A stretch of 64,000 nucleotides of DNA from Montifringilla adamsi. Its lineage: Eukaryota > Chordata > Aves > Passeriformes > Passeridae. The stretch lies in assembly GCA_017590115.1 (NCBI GenBank), contig JAGGNK010003335.1, positions 13,970,779 through 14,034,778 on the forward strand. Direction: 5' to 3'. Numbering within the stretch: position 1 is the first letter of the stretch; every line of letters begins with the position of its first letter. Positions 1 through 12,278 of the stretch are shown here, one piece after another. The translations under genes and the position numbers were made by a program. The notes beneath the pieces are model-generated. The model ran no database searches, was not told the DNA's origin, and was given only the letters and a program-made list of their open reading frames with translations.

Positions 1-3000
1 TGACTAGACTTTTACCTCCATGGGCAGTGTGGAAACTTTTCCCAGGTGCTCTGCACACCTTGAACAGGAGGAAAAGTCTTTTTTTTCTGTGGTGTTTTTT
101 TTTTTTTCCCCAGAATTGTTTCCATCTCCTTTAAATTAAGTTTTGGACAGAGGAGGTCAGCACTAAAAATCTTTCTGTACTTGTCAGACTTATCATAACC
201 AGGAATCAGCAAATGCCTTCTAAATCTTGCCTTTATATAGAAAACAAAACTGGGTTTTTTTCCATAAAGATTTATCTTAGTGCTACAGTTTAAATTTTGT
301 GTTTAAAGTCAGAAATCCCCAGGTTTTATGGATTTACCTTTCAGATTATGAAATATTCCTCCTGGCTCTTAGAAACCCATTGATTTTGCTTTTCCTGTGG
401 CAAACAGGAAGAGATATCACCCCTGTCATAACAGATTTTTTTTTTCTTTTCCATGAAGTGTTTTGTCTCCTTAGGAAAAGCAGAGACACATCCAAAAGGT
501 CCTTCCCATACATTTTTTAATGCATGATTTTCCTCACAACCTGTAAGTTCAGATCCCAGTTAGGATTTCCAGGAGTTCTCTGAGCTGTAACTCCGAAATG
601 CTGGAGGATGCAAAATAAAAGGAGCAATTTCTCAGTGCACTGAGCAGCCCTGAGCTCTTCCCAGTGCTCACAAATGCAGACTCTCCCTGGATGCAGGACC
701 AGGATTTCCCTTCCCTGGGTGCAGGCTGCAGATTTCGCGTTGTTTTTCTGCTAAAACTCTTTGGGACTCTGGACCTTCGTTCCCTACATGGTCAGATATG
801 AAGACAATTCCCTGCTCGGAGCCCTGCCAGCTGATGGCCAAGCATTCCCAGCTCTGTATTCCCTGCCCTGAGGATGGAGTGCAGGATGCAGATCCAAGAG
901 GATGGGCTGGGTTTCTGCCCCACAGAATTGTCCTGAGCGCAGAGCCAAGCCCAGCCCCTCTGGATGGGGGATTTCAGGGATCCCTTGGAGGCTGCAAAGG
1001 CTCCTGCTGTGCTGCCTGACAGGAAGCTGTAACAGGAGCTGAGAGGAATCACCTTTCCCAGGCAGGGGAACACAGGGTTCATCCCCATGGAATACCAGGA
1101 ACAGGAGCTCTGGAGCAGGCAAACAGAAGTTTCAATGTCCTGTCATTCTAGGTGCTGCCTAAATTAATTATTAGCTAGTCCTGGCTTGTCAATACTGCAA
1201 AAATTCCCTCTAATTGCACATTGCTTCTTCCTCTCATTCCACCTTTTCCCCTGCCTGCATCCATGGGAACATTTATCCTCACAATTCTCTCTCTGTGAGC
1301 TCCCACATCCCATCCTGGTGTGCTGGAAAATGAACCTTTAATCTGAGAGGGAGAAATTCCTTCCAAAACAATAAGGAAAGAGCTGCTCCTCTCTTGGAAG
1401 CAGGTGAAAACATTTTTACAGCAGCCATTTCATCTCTTTGCCCTTTGTTTTTTCTACCTCATTAACATGGTTTAAAGTTAATTACAATGCTCCAGAGCCA
1501 GTTGTCATCAGAGCTCTAACAGGGACTCAGTGCAGTCTCTGATCCTTTCTAAGGCAAATTTTCCTTTCTCTCCTGAAGCACTGCAGGAATAATAAAAAAA
1601 TCTTCTACAGTGCATCCAAATTTCCCTTCCCACCAGCAGCTCTGAGTCATGTCCAGGCTCAGAGGTTTTCCCAGGGGAATAGAGGAGGTTCATTAGTGCT
1701 GCTCAGCACCCTCAGTCATCCCATTTGTCCCCTCACATCCAACCCCTGCAGCTCTACAACAATAAAACAAATGTTCACCCTTTGGTGGATTCCTGATTTT
1801 CTTAGATCTCGTGTCTTCTTCCAGGAAAGGCCCTTTAGGCTGCCCTTTTTAGCCCTCTGCTCTCCTGAACTACAGGAACAAAAAGGGGTTTTAATCAATA
1901 TCTCCCAACTCTTCTGAGCAGAAAGAAGTGCAGGGACCGGGTGCAAAGGTGTTGTTTGCGAATCTGGGTGCAGGCAGGCACAGATTTGCTGACATTGGGG
2001 AATTAAAATGTGCCAAAGTGGATGAATGAACCAGGAAAGCCCAGAGCATTCAGGAATGCTCTGCCTAGGAGGGAGAGCCCCAGGATTTCCCATTCCTCAG
2101 CTGAAGAAAGGATGGCAGTGGTGCCTTCCAGGCTTTTTCCTGCCCTGGCTGTGCATCCACATCTCTGATGGCTCTGCTGGTGGCTCAGGAGCAGGAATCC
2201 GGGGATTAAAGGGACATTTCCTGTGAAAGGAATACCAGGTGCACAGGGCATGGATCTCAGATCCCTCCTGCACTCCAGAGCTGCTCCCTGTGGTTGCTGG
2301 AGGGCTCAGAACCAGGTTCCTGCCCCATTTTGATGGTGTCTCACAGAAGGCTCCAGGCAGGAATATTTTATTTCTTGCCCTCTCTCGTGGCACTGACAGC
2401 ATTTGAATCTCCCAGCTCCAGGCCCTGCACAAATTTGGAAAGATTTTATCTCCAGAGAAACATCAAACAGCTAAGGGCTGGGTCTGCCAGACGCCGGAAT
2501 TCCTTCCCCCACAGCGAAATTCCTGTGAACTGGGGTCTCCCACATCTCCCACAAAAGCTGCTGGCTTCATTTATAACAACAACAGCAACCCAGACTGTGA
2601 GGATTGGGTAATTAATGAGCTTTAAATCCTTGGGGGGAAGGAAAGCGTGGTGGTGACAGCGCTGGGGCCAGCCCCACGACCTCCTGGTGCCACTCTTGCT
2701 CTGCAGGAGGAGGTTGTTACCCTTGGCACCAGATTCCAGAGAGATGCAGCCCCTCCAAACTCCTTTACCTGCTCCAAGAAACCATCCACATCCATGGCTG
2801 GGAATGCTGGGCTCAGGCTGCCAGCAGGTGAAGGAGAGGGTGCTGTTTATTTTAGTTTAGCTTATTTAAAGCCTTTTAATTATTTTTCATATGGCTGTAT
2901 CCATAATTATTTATTCTGGGCTTGGGGCAGGATTTTCCCTTTTAAAACTGCACCCACTTGAACTCGGCAGCTGCCTTAACTCATGCAATAGGAATGAGCA

Positions 3001-4749
3001 GAGATTTCCAGGGAAAGGGAATGCAAACCTTCCTACAAAATGTTCCTTACCAGGGTCTGTCAGCACAGCCACCCTGGAACCCTCAGTCTGGACAGGGACA
3101 AGGCTCATTTCCACATGAAAATCTGGGATGCACTGCCTGGCATCAGACACTGGATCTGCCCCTCCTGTGCCTGTAAAATCCCTGTAAATCTTCACCTCAG
3201 CCAGGCCCTCAGGAAGCAATTTAAGATGTTGTGGAAACTAAAGGAGTGAGTTGCTCTCAAATGACAGGGACAAGAGATCCTTCCCTGCAGTCACCTCTTG
3301 TTTTTGTGGGACAAAGCCTGGTGCTCCCATCAGCTCTCGGTGGTGACAGCTCCTGCCCTGCCTTGGGCCAAACAAGCAGGATGGGAGTGCAGGGGCTGAG
3401 CTGGAATTGGACACTGAACTGCAATGTGCACATGGAGCAGAGCTGATCCCAGGGAGAGACCCCGTGAGCGCTCGTGCATTTTGGGACCATTTGGGTTCAT
3501 CTTGGGTGCAGCCCTGGCTGGGCTCTTGTGCTGCCCAAGGTGCATCCATGGAGGAGATCTTTTCAATAAATCCCTGCTTTATTTTTTACCTCTGTCTGGT
3601 CTCTGTTCCAGCTCAGCCTTCCCAAGGCAACACAGTGGCATTTCTGCCTTTTCCCCTCCTAAAATCCCACCCAGATCCACATTTCCACCCAGCCCCACAT
3701 TTGGGCAATGCAGCATCTCTCTCCCTGCTCCTCCAGGACACCTTTCCCAACCTCCCACTTGCACCAGAGGGTTACACAAGTGATTATGAAACCAAATGGC
3801 TTTGACCTTTGAGGTGGGGAATCAATGGCTGGGCAGGGCTCAGTTCCCTGCAGGAATATTTAAGGGGCACAGCAGGAAGGTTGCACGAATTTTTTTCACT
3901 CCAGGGAGAAGACAGGGAGCCAACACGGTGTTGTGCTCCCCTCAACCACAAAAATCTTCATTATTATCTTGATTTACCTGGCCTGGCCTTCTGCCCTGCC
4001 CTGGGGAGCAGCTCAGCTGCAGGAGGGAAGCCAAGAGATATTTTTTTGGGGGGGTGAAAAATAGTCCTAGAACTGGAAATGTAATGGAGAAAACTTCTCT
4101 CAGGGATTTCTTGCACTCAGAGATGGACACAGGTGACTGTGGGAGAAAATTGCAGGCACAAGGGTTTGTTGCTGGAGAATTTCTCTCTGCAGCAGCATCT
4201 CCAGGGATGCAACCAAAAAGTTCTCAGACAGGCACAAGGGTGCAGTTTTAAGGAAAAAGCTGAGCCTTTGATACTTTCTAGTGAACCGAGGGAGAAAATT
4301 CCTGTTCTCCGGGGAATGGGGAGGAATTGTGGAGGATACAAAGCTCTAAAAACGCTGAGTCTGTGCCTCCGTGGGAAAGAATAATAGTGGGGGTAGGAGA
4401 GGTAGGAATTGCAGGTTCTCTGGTCAGACTCGGAGCCGCTTTTTATCCCAAATATTCTGCCGGGAGCTGGCGGAAGGGGCGAATTTGAGCTTGCCAGGGC
4501 TAATTTTAGCACGAGACAGCCTTACACCATTTCCCTCAGGGCTGGCAACATCCAGAAAAAATTAAAATAAAATCAAGCTCAGATTAAAATCGTCCCTCAG
4601 CAAATTACCGTCGCGCAGCAAATAAAAACACTCGTCAGAGATGTAATCTGGCCGTGCTATTAAATCCCGGTACCACACAAAGCCCTCTCCCAGATACCAT
4701 CTCCGAGGTGGGTGCCGCACACAATACCCCATCTAAAAGCAATTACTGG
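1..4749. other. Non-coding flank upstream of ADRB2
   Basis: I recognise no exon, RNA gene or mobile element here. The open frames are short, lack homology I know, and overlap on both strands. AT-rich patches occur at about 230-560 and 2840-2900. A block at about 4560-4745 keeps CpGs inside AT-rich sequence and is listed as a finding. HTR4, the usual neighbour on this side in amniotes, is not visible within this distance. Confidence 0.6.
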
Positions 4750-4753
4750 CATT

Positions 4754-4868
4754 GTTTAAGGAGTTAAATAAGGTTTGTTTAAGGAGTTCAACAGGGTTTG
4801 TTGAAGGAGTTAAATAAGGTTTGTTTAAGGAGTTAAACAGGGTTTGTTTAAGGAATTAAATTGGGTTT
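4754..4868. repeat. 23-bp tandem repeat, five copies
   Basis: Five head-to-tail copies of a 23-bp unit of the form GTTTAAGGAGTTAAATAAGG plus TTT start at 4754, 4777, 4800, 4823 and 4846. The copies differ by one to a few substitutions. The array is non-coding. Confidence 0.9.
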
Positions 4869-4949
4869 GTCTCACATTCCAGAAGGGCTGAGGTGGGGAA
4901 AGAGCCCGGGCGGTGCTGGAATCCAAAATTCAGGGAACTCTCAGAACTC

Positions 4950-5407
4950 TGGGCCTGGAAGCCAAAGCTTAGAATTAAACATAGGATTTTACCTGAGACC
5001 TTAGAAAAAGCCTCCAAACTGAGGTGCTAGCAGAGAGAATGTGGATTATAGTTTAAAGCAGAGGCACATAAGCCAAGTAGAAGAAATATTCGAGTTTTAG
5101 AGTACAATATTGTAAGTTTGTGTGTCATAACATGATTAACTAAGAAAGCTCACACTGCAGCATGAGTCCATGACATGAAATATTTAAAGATTGAATCAAA
5201 AGCATAAATATCCTCATTAGCAGTGTTTTATTAGTGAATAGATACTTTAAAAATCTTGTCACGAGAGGTCTTGCGACCTTCTGAGCCGTGCGGTGAAGAC
5301 GTGAGCCGAGCTCACCCTTCCTGCCTGTGCAGAAGAGCAGAAAAATAAATCGCATCATCCAAAGCACCCGAGAAATCCCGTCTGTAATTCCTTCCAAATT
5401 CCTCACA
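4950..5407 (+). mobile_element. Probable solo LTR of an endogenous retrovirus
   Basis: This block of about 460 bp has the layout of an LTR. It begins near TGGGCC, has an AT-rich U3-like left part, a TTTAAAAA TATA-like motif near 5242, a CpG-rich stretch at 5260-5320, an AATAAA at 5344-5349, and ends near CCTCACA. The sequence style fits passerine ERV LTRs as I know them, but I could not see a convincing target-site duplication, so the boundaries are approximate. No gag, pol or env remnant flanks it, which is why I call it a solo LTR. It could instead be an unrelated AT-rich unique segment. Confidence 0.5.
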
Positions 5408-5598
5408 GGGCGGTGCCCTTCGCTCCCAGGGGCTGCTCTGCCTTCAGCGCCAGCTCCTGAGTGACAAAAGAATGGAATAGAAAAGGTGGGATGTGAGAGG
5501 CGAATGGGAATGGGATTGCCCCGGAGCAAGGGAATGCCTTCAACTGGATTCACATCATGGCCAGGATGAGAGGGGCGAGTGGAGGCAATGCCAAGAGG

Positions 5599-5981
5599 GA
5601 ATTCTGCCCGTTCTTCACCTTAGAGGAGGAATTCTGCCTGTTCTTCACCTTAGAGGAGGAATTCTGCCTGTTCTTCACCTCGGAGGAGGAATTCTGCCTG
5701 TCCTTCACCTCAGAGGGGGAATTCTGCCTGTCCTTCACCTCAGAGAGGAAATTCTGCCTGTCCTTCACCTTAGAGGAGGAATTCTGCCTGTTCTTCACCT
5801 GAGAGGGGGAATTCTGCCTGTCCTTCACCTCAGAGAGGGAATTCTGCCTGTCCTTCGCCTCAGAGGGGGAATTCTGCCTGTCCTTCTCCTCAGAGAGGGA
5901 ATTCTGCCTGTCCTTCACCTGAGAGGGGGAATTCTGCCTGTCCTTCACCTCAGAGAGGGAATTCTGCCTGTTCTTCACCTC
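5599..5981. repeat. 30-bp minisatellite, 12 full copies plus a partial
   Basis: A 30-bp unit starting GAATTCTGCCTGTCCTTCAC recurs at exact 30-base steps from 5599 to 5959. Each unit carries an EcoRI site (GAATTC; one copy has AAATTC). Because 30 is a multiple of three, long decapeptide-repeat reading frames stay open on both strands (GILPVLHLRG on +, KDRQNSLSEV on -). These are by-products of the period and not evidence of a gene. Confidence 0.95.
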
Positions 5982-8451
5982 AGCTTCGTGCTTCCCACCC
6001 TTCTTGCCATCAGCCTCGGCCCCCAGTTAAGCAGATTAGTTGATGGCAGCCAATTAAACAACTGCGGGTGGTTTCCTCCAGGATTCTCAGTGTGTTTTTT
6101 CTCAAGCCCAGACACTTTATTAAGGATACTCCACTCCCCAAATCTTGTAGAATTCAGGCAGTGATTTCCTTTTAGGGCATCCATTCACTTCCGTGCTCAG
6201 AGCAGAATCCCCAGGACAATTCCTGCTGGAACTGTCCAGGGTCTGTGTGAATGAGTGATGGAGCAGCCTGAGGCTTTACAGAGAGTCCCAACAATTAACC
6301 TAAGCCACTTTTGAATTATTTTCTTTTTCCAGCAAGGTTTTTAGGGAAAAGATGGAACCCTTTATGCTGTAGCCGCAGAGAAACCCAAATTTTTGAAACC
6401 CAAACATTTTAGGACTATCTTGTGAAGTTGCTCCAAAAGAACAGACCCCAGTGAAGGTCCTCTTAATACTCCTGGAGAAATAAGGAATTGTTGATTGTGT
6501 TTCATTGAAGGAAAACAGAAAACCGTGGGCACAATGACTACAAAGGTCCATGGGATCCAGGAGGAAAAGGTGATTAAACCAAATTAAAGCCTCTTGGGTT
6601 TGCCCCAGATGAAGAACATCCCACCCTGCAGCAATTCCTCCTCAATCCATCCCCTCAGAGCTGAGGCAAAGCTCAGCAGCCACTCAGCTATTTTAGGTTT
6701 GATACGAGGCAGATTTGATAAGAAAGCTCTCAGGAAAAACCAAATTTCCTCTTGGACTCTGCACATATTCCAGCACATGGAGTTCCTTTTCCTAGCAGCT
6801 CATGCAGCAGCCTTCTAAAATTAGGAGTGAGGTGGAGGTCTGTCCTCCCTGCACACAGGGACCTGTGTCCTCAGATCCAGGGCTCACCTGGGGGCACAGC
6901 AGCCTCTCCTGGATGGAGAGGGGGAGAGGTCAGAGGTCCCTGTGCTGTTTTCATGGAATAGCTCCTGTACCCATGGCCATTACTTACAGGAGTCAGAGCT
7001 TTACACCAGGGGAGGTGCCACATCATTTGCCTCCTGCTTAATGACACTGAGAATTGTCTGAGCAGCTCAGAAAGTCAGGGAAAAATTTTAAATTAGAAGG
7101 CACCTTCAATTCAGCCAAAATTCGGTGCATTTGTCTTGGAATCAGCCTTGGCCTCACACCAGGTGTGTGCAACTCCAGCTCAGGCTGCTGGGAATTTATG
7201 GCTGTGTTAAGGTGCCCCCCTGCCCCTGGCTGGTGCCCCCTCTGAGCTGCTGGGTGGGGTGATGGAGAAGAAACCACCCCAAAACCCCCCACGTGTGGCA
7301 GATCCTCCTTGTGCAGCCTGCCAGGAAACCAGACCTGGGGACAGCACAAGGGACACTGCTGGCACCAGCACGGGCTCAGGGGACACTGGCAGGGACAAGC
7401 CCAGAGGGAGGGGTGGCTCAGAGACAGCGATCTCCTGTGCTTGTGGAGACCAAGCTCAATGGTGGGAAAAACAGCAAGGGGAAGAGAAAAAGCAGTGATA
7501 AGCATCTTTTATCTGCGGCTGTTGCTGCCCTGCTCTCCTCCCCAGTTTCCTCTGCTGCCCTCGTGTTGTGTCACTGTCACTGCATCCCCAGCAGTGCTGG
7601 CTGATGGATGAGCAGCTCAGGCTCTGGCCCAGAGACAATGAATCCCCGGTGCTGTTCCAGCCGTGTCGTGCTCCACACAAAGCGCCTCACTTTGCCCTGT
7701 CCAGCAGTTTCCTGTCCCTTGGTCTGATCTGGAACACAGCAATTGCTTCCCTGGGAGCGCAGGGGTTAAAAGCTGGGTGTCCACACTCGGGGAGGAGCAG
7801 AGCATCCCAGCCCCGGTGCACGAGGTGCTGCTTTGCTCCATTTCTCTTCCCACCTTCAAATATTTTAAAAGTGCGGTGAGGTGGGGACGGTGGCACCTGT
7901 GGCAGCTTTAGGGCAGCTCCAGGGTGAGGCAGGAGCTGTCACAGGCACTTCACAGCATCCTGCAGCCCCCAGAGTGGAGCAGAACCCCCCCACTGCCCCT
8001 TCCCCTGCAGGGCACGGGGTGGGCACCGTCCCTGGGGGCAGAGGTGGCAGCATCGCCCCCTTGCAAGGAGGCAGGAGTGTCTCTGTCCCTTCCACTGTCC
8101 CTCCTGACACAGGGGAGTGCAAAGGGAACCCTGGGCTTTCCTCCCTGCTCCTGCAGCAAGGAGACAGCCCAGAGCTCCCTCCTGGCCACGCAGGGAGATC
8201 CAGAGGGAAACGAGCAAAGAAAAACTCCACTTTATCACTCAAACCCTCGTTCTGATTGCACCGCTCTTCCCTACAAGGATAAAGGAGAGATTAACGAGGA
8301 GCTGCGAGTCAGGGGTGGCTCCCTCTCATGGCTTGGAGGGACAGAGAGGAAAAGAAGCCAGGAGGCTGCACTCTGAGCCCCCCAAAAACCTGCCCAGTGC
8401 ACCCTGACCCTGCCGGGCTGCTCTGAAGCAGCAGCTTGAGGGAGCCTAAAG
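5982..8451. other. Intergenic DNA without recognisable genes
   Basis: No exon with conserved protein content, RNA gene or mobile element is recognised. Overlapping short frames occur on both strands, especially in the GC-richer 7.2-8.4 kb part, with no protein family signature. Confidence 0.55.
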
Positions 8452-8772
8452 AATCCTGGAATGGGTTGGGTGGAAGGGACCTTAAAGATCATTGAATTCC
8501 ATCCCCAGCCACGGGCAGGGCCACCTTCCACCATCCCAGGTGGCTCCAAGCCCCATCCAGCCTGGCCTTGGGCACTGCCAGGGATCCAGGGACAGCCACA
8601 GCTGCTCTGGGCAGCTCTCCACTCTCACAGGGAAGGATTTCTCCCCAAAACCCCATCTAAATCTGCTCTCTGGCAGTTTGAAGCCATTCCCTGTGTCCCA
8701 TCTGTCCGATCTCTTGTAAACAGTGCCTCTCCATTTTCCTGCAGGTCCCCTCAGGTCCTGGAAGCTGCAATT
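8452..8772 (-). mobile_element. CR1 LINE 3'-end fragment
   Basis: On the + strand this reads as the reverse complement of a bird CR1 tail: TGGAAGGGACCTTAAAG, then the CATCCAGCCTGGCCTTGG block, then CTTGTAAACAGTGCCTCTCC. The element is 5'-truncated, has no reverse-transcriptase domain, and lies in minus orientation. A 200-codon open frame across it is an accident. Confidence 0.9.
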
Positions 8773-11735
8773 CCACCCCCAGGGGAAGGCACAGGAGGTG
8801 CCCTGTCCCTCCCAGCAGCCACAGCCGGCATATCCAGAGGAATGCAGCAGCAAGGAGAGGGAAAGCAGAGTGAATCCTCTCTGAGTGGGCACTGCCAGGG
8901 TCACAGGGTGCCGCTGGGTGGGCAGCAGGGCTGCTGTGAGCCGGCAGCCAGAGGGGGAGCGATCCCTCCCTGCCCTCTGCATCCTGCTGCAGCCTCCTCG
9001 CGCCCCTCCCTGCAAGGAATTTCACCAATTCCCCTCCCTGCAGCCAAGCACTGCTTTTGTTGAGGATTGTCTCTTCCAAGCTCTTGCCAAGAGCCTGATC
9101 TGGCCAGGCCACTTAATTCCAGTTTGTGATTAACATCTGGGCAGGCACAGAACGGCCAGCATGCAGCTCCTCACAGTCCTCAGGAAACTCTTCCATGCCC
9201 AAAGCCTGGCTGTTCATTCCAATTATGTCAGTTGGGCTGATAAAAGTGATTATTTCTCTCTGCCAGCCCAGCTTTCTCATTGATCCCACAGGCTGCTCTT
9301 CAAATGTCACTCAGCGAGGAGGGAGAGCACATCCAATTATGAAAAGGGAAAAGATCAGCGTGATGACAAAGCACCAGGGCCAGTGGGCCATGGAACAAGT
9401 GAGATCTGTCTGCTTTTAACACCCTAAAGTGCAAGGAATCCAAAAGGAGGCATTTTGGGGCTCTGCCCTCCAAAAAATTCAAACTGAACCCTGTTCACAA
9501 CATCTCCAAGGTTTGGTGTTGTATTTGTTCCAATACGAAGCCTTGAACCTGATGGAAATCTGATAATGACTCAAAAGCACAGGTAAAGTCATGCAAACCT
9601 CAAAAGCCAGTGAGACTTGGGGTGACGGAATTTATTTTTATGTCAGGCAAATTCCTGCCTTGTTTCTGAACCTGTGTCCAACTCACTGAGGGTCAGAGCT
9701 GTGGAGTCCAAGACAAAAATCATCTCAAGCCCTGGGCCCACCCTAAAAGGTGAACAAAGATTGCCAAAGAGGAAACCAAGGGAGAAAACCAAGGAACAAA
9801 AACCAGCCATGCCCTGCTTCCTCCAGCACAGCCTCTTGACCAAAGCCCGGGCTGAGATTTCTTTGAACAGAGTACAACAAACTCAAAAAATCGGGGGCTG
9901 GCTGATCCCTGCGCCCTGGGCAGGGATTCACAGAGCCCTGGAGCTGCCTCTGGAGGGGATTGAGAGACACAGGGCTGCCTTGGGTAACACACTTGTGTTT
10001 GTTGAAGCCTTTGTCTCTCTCCCACCACATCCCCAAATCTCCTTCTGCTCCTGCCAGGGCTCAGTGCTGCCTGCAAGGCTGAACATCTGTAGGATGAACA
10101 TCTGTAGGATGAACATCTGTATGTTTATTAGGATAAGGGACTTATTTCTTTAGGAATGCTTGGATTTGGTGTCAGAATACTCAGGAACAGCCCAGCAAAC
10201 TCACCTGGTCACTGCCTGATGCCTCGAGTGCTTCCTAGAGCTGCCACATCAGCTCTTACCAAAAAAGGGGGAACAGGGAGCTGAGGATGAGGTGTAGCTC
10301 CCACAATTTCTGCTTTTCCTTCTGTTTTTTTCTGTCCCACTACTGCATCTCCTCCACATCCCTCCTTTCCCAGGAGCTTTTGGCCATGTTTTCCCTGCAA
10401 GGTGAGCGCTGCTGGCCTGGGGCAGAGGGTGGGAATGGACATTGCAGCCAGCTGGGGCTCCCTGAGCCCCTGTGGGGCACAGCCCTGCTGGGGTGAGCTC
10501 TGTGAAAGCCTCGGTGCCACAAACTGAACCCAGCAGGTCCCAGCTCTGCCTGGTGTGAGTGTAGGGAGGGATGGCCCCTTTTTTTACCTCATTTTTCTTA
10601 CAGCAAGGGAAGCTCCAGGTGATCAGCTCAGGTCATGAGCTCCTCCCAGCGCCCCTGCTTTCCCAAATGTCTGCAGTGTAGGGGGGTGACTTCTGGGTCT
10701 TCTGTTCCTTTTTAAACCTCTGAAGTGTGTGGATGCAGAGGTGGAGAGTGGGAAGAGCGGGGAAGCCGCCGGTTCAGGGCAAGGCAGACACTTCCTAACT
10801 GCCTTTAATCTCATTTCCTGATTGCAGTACATCATCTGCCCTCTGCTTTAGACCACAAAACTTCCTCCCTTCCCTATAAATAAATATCCCCAGCACAGCT
10901 GGGGCATGGCATGGACACCCAGCAGGCTGTGGTGTGGGGCAGTGGGGCAAAGACAGCAAAGAGTGGGGAACCTGGCCCTGGCACCCCAGCACTGCAGGAA
11001 AAATGAGGCAGAATCATGAAAATGCATCAGAGCCCAAGAGCTGATGAGTTTCAAGTAAGATTCACCATTGATAAGTGTTTAATTGCTGCACAGGAAGGAG
11101 GCTGGCACTGCCTGTGCCGTGGGAGGGCCACAGAGCTGCATCCAACCAGGACTGACCTGCACCTGCTGCTGGTGGCTTTGAGGTAATCTGGGTGAAAAGA
11201 ATTCTTTATTTTCTCCCTTTCTGTGGTACAAGGCAGTTTTAGAACCACAGCTTTCAGCTGTCACCTCTAAAGCAGCCAGGGCCAGCAGGGTGAGATGTGC
11301 CTCTGGGAGAGCAGTGCTGCTTCAGAGGGATGGCAGAAATGAAACTCCAGAGGCAGCGTTATCTGCTCTCAGGCTAAAAGGAAGTTTTCAGGATTCCTCA
11401 GCCCTTATTTAGACAATTTGTTTGTTTTGGAGGGGAATGCTTGTGATAGTGTCTAGCTCTGGCCACATGCCTGGCTGCAGCGTGGCCGGCCACAGTGTCC
11501 AGTGGTCACCCCCTGCCTGGCCAGTGCCCCCAGGACAGTTAAGGGGTGTCTCTACCCTTGACCAGCTCTGGGATTTCTATGGCTGCTCCACTTGGATGCC
11601 CTCCACAACTGAGGTGCAGCAAGAGCACTGAGCTGGGGACTGGCAGGGATGGGGACCTGGGTGACATCCTGACACGGGGTGCCACCAACAACAACAGGGT
11701 GCCAGGAGCCCCAGAATCCTCGGGATTTTCCCGGT
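8773..11735. other. Intergenic DNA upstream of the ADRB2 promoter
   Basis: No gene is recognised. A 15-bp unit (GAACATCTGTAGGAT) is repeated three times at about 10081-10122. The rest is unique sequence with short open frames only. Confidence 0.55.
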
Positions 11736-12031
11736 GCTGTGCGTGCTGGTGAGCACACGGGGGGCACGGGTGGTCTGGGGACACGTCCGGGCGGGGAGCG
11801 TGGGGACATCAGTGACGTAGGGAGCGCGCTGCGGGCAGAAGGCACGGGGACACGGCAGTGAGCACAGGGTCACCCCGGGGCGGGGGACAGGGGGACACGG
11901 CGAGGAAGGGGAGCGCGCACGGAGCGGGCTGCGGGGACACGGCGGGGATGCTGCGCACGGGGCGGGGACGCGCGTGGGGCAGGCGGGGGTGGCCGCGGGG
12001 TGCGGGGGGGCTCGGGGTGCGGTGCCGGCTG

Positions 12032-12078
12032 CCATTGGCTGCGGCGGGCTGATGTCACGGGCTGCTGTCACTTAAAAA
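12032..12078 (+). promoter_or_regulatory. Candidate ADRB2 core promoter
   Basis: Three motifs occur in order upstream of the ADRB2 leader: an inverted CCAAT box (CCATTGG, 12032-12038), a CRE-like TGATGTCA (12050-12057, one base from TGACGTCA), and a TATA-like TTAAAAA (12072-12078). This spacing would place transcription start near 12100, giving a leader of about 180 bases, similar to the mammalian gene. A cAMP response element would fit the cAMP feedback reported for ADRB2 transcription. The function is inferred and no transcript data are available. Confidence 0.5.
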
Positions 12079-12168
12079 GCTCCGCGGCGCCTAACGGGCT
12101 GGGACACGGGCTGGGACACGGGCGGGACGGGAGCGGAGCGGTGCCAGGCGCCCCAGCCGAGCGGCCCC

Positions 12169-12190
12169 GCACCTGTCCCGCACCTGTCCC
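12169..12190 (+). repeat. 11-bp direct repeat in the ADRB2 leader
   Basis: GCACCTGTCCC occurs twice in tandem, at 12169-12179 and 12180-12190, just before the upstream ATG. Each copy contains a CACCTG E-box. It may simply be GC-rich leader slippage. Confidence 0.8.
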
Positions 12191-12192
12191 GT

Positions 12193-12234
12193 ATGCGCGG
12201 CTCCCGGAGCGGCGCCGCGGCTGCGGAGCCCTGA
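12193..12234 (+). CDS. Short upstream ORF in the ADRB2 leader
   Basis: This is the only ATG between the predicted transcription start and the receptor start codon. It opens a 13-codon frame, [13 protein letters not shown], that ends in TGA 44 bases before the receptor ATG. The context is weak (C at -3, C at +4), while the receptor ATG has G at -3 and +4, so leaky scanning is expected. Mammalian ADRB2 mRNA carries a comparable short, arginine-bearing upstream peptide (beta-upstream peptide) reported to reduce receptor translation. Equivalence here is inferred from position, the MR start and basic residues; the rest does not align well. Confidence 0.5.
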   Translation: MRGSRSGAAAAEP

Positions 12235-12278
12235 GCGGAGCCGAGCCCTCCCCGCCGCCCCGGGGTTGTCGCCGGGCC

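Noticed and set aside
8461..9063. 200-codon + frame
   Set aside because: About half of it is a CR1 fragment; no protein family.
12000..12278. Upstream extension of the ADRB2 frame to a GTG at 12000
   Set aside because: The extension lies over promoter motifs and the leader, has no ATG in frame, and receptor alignment begins at 12279.
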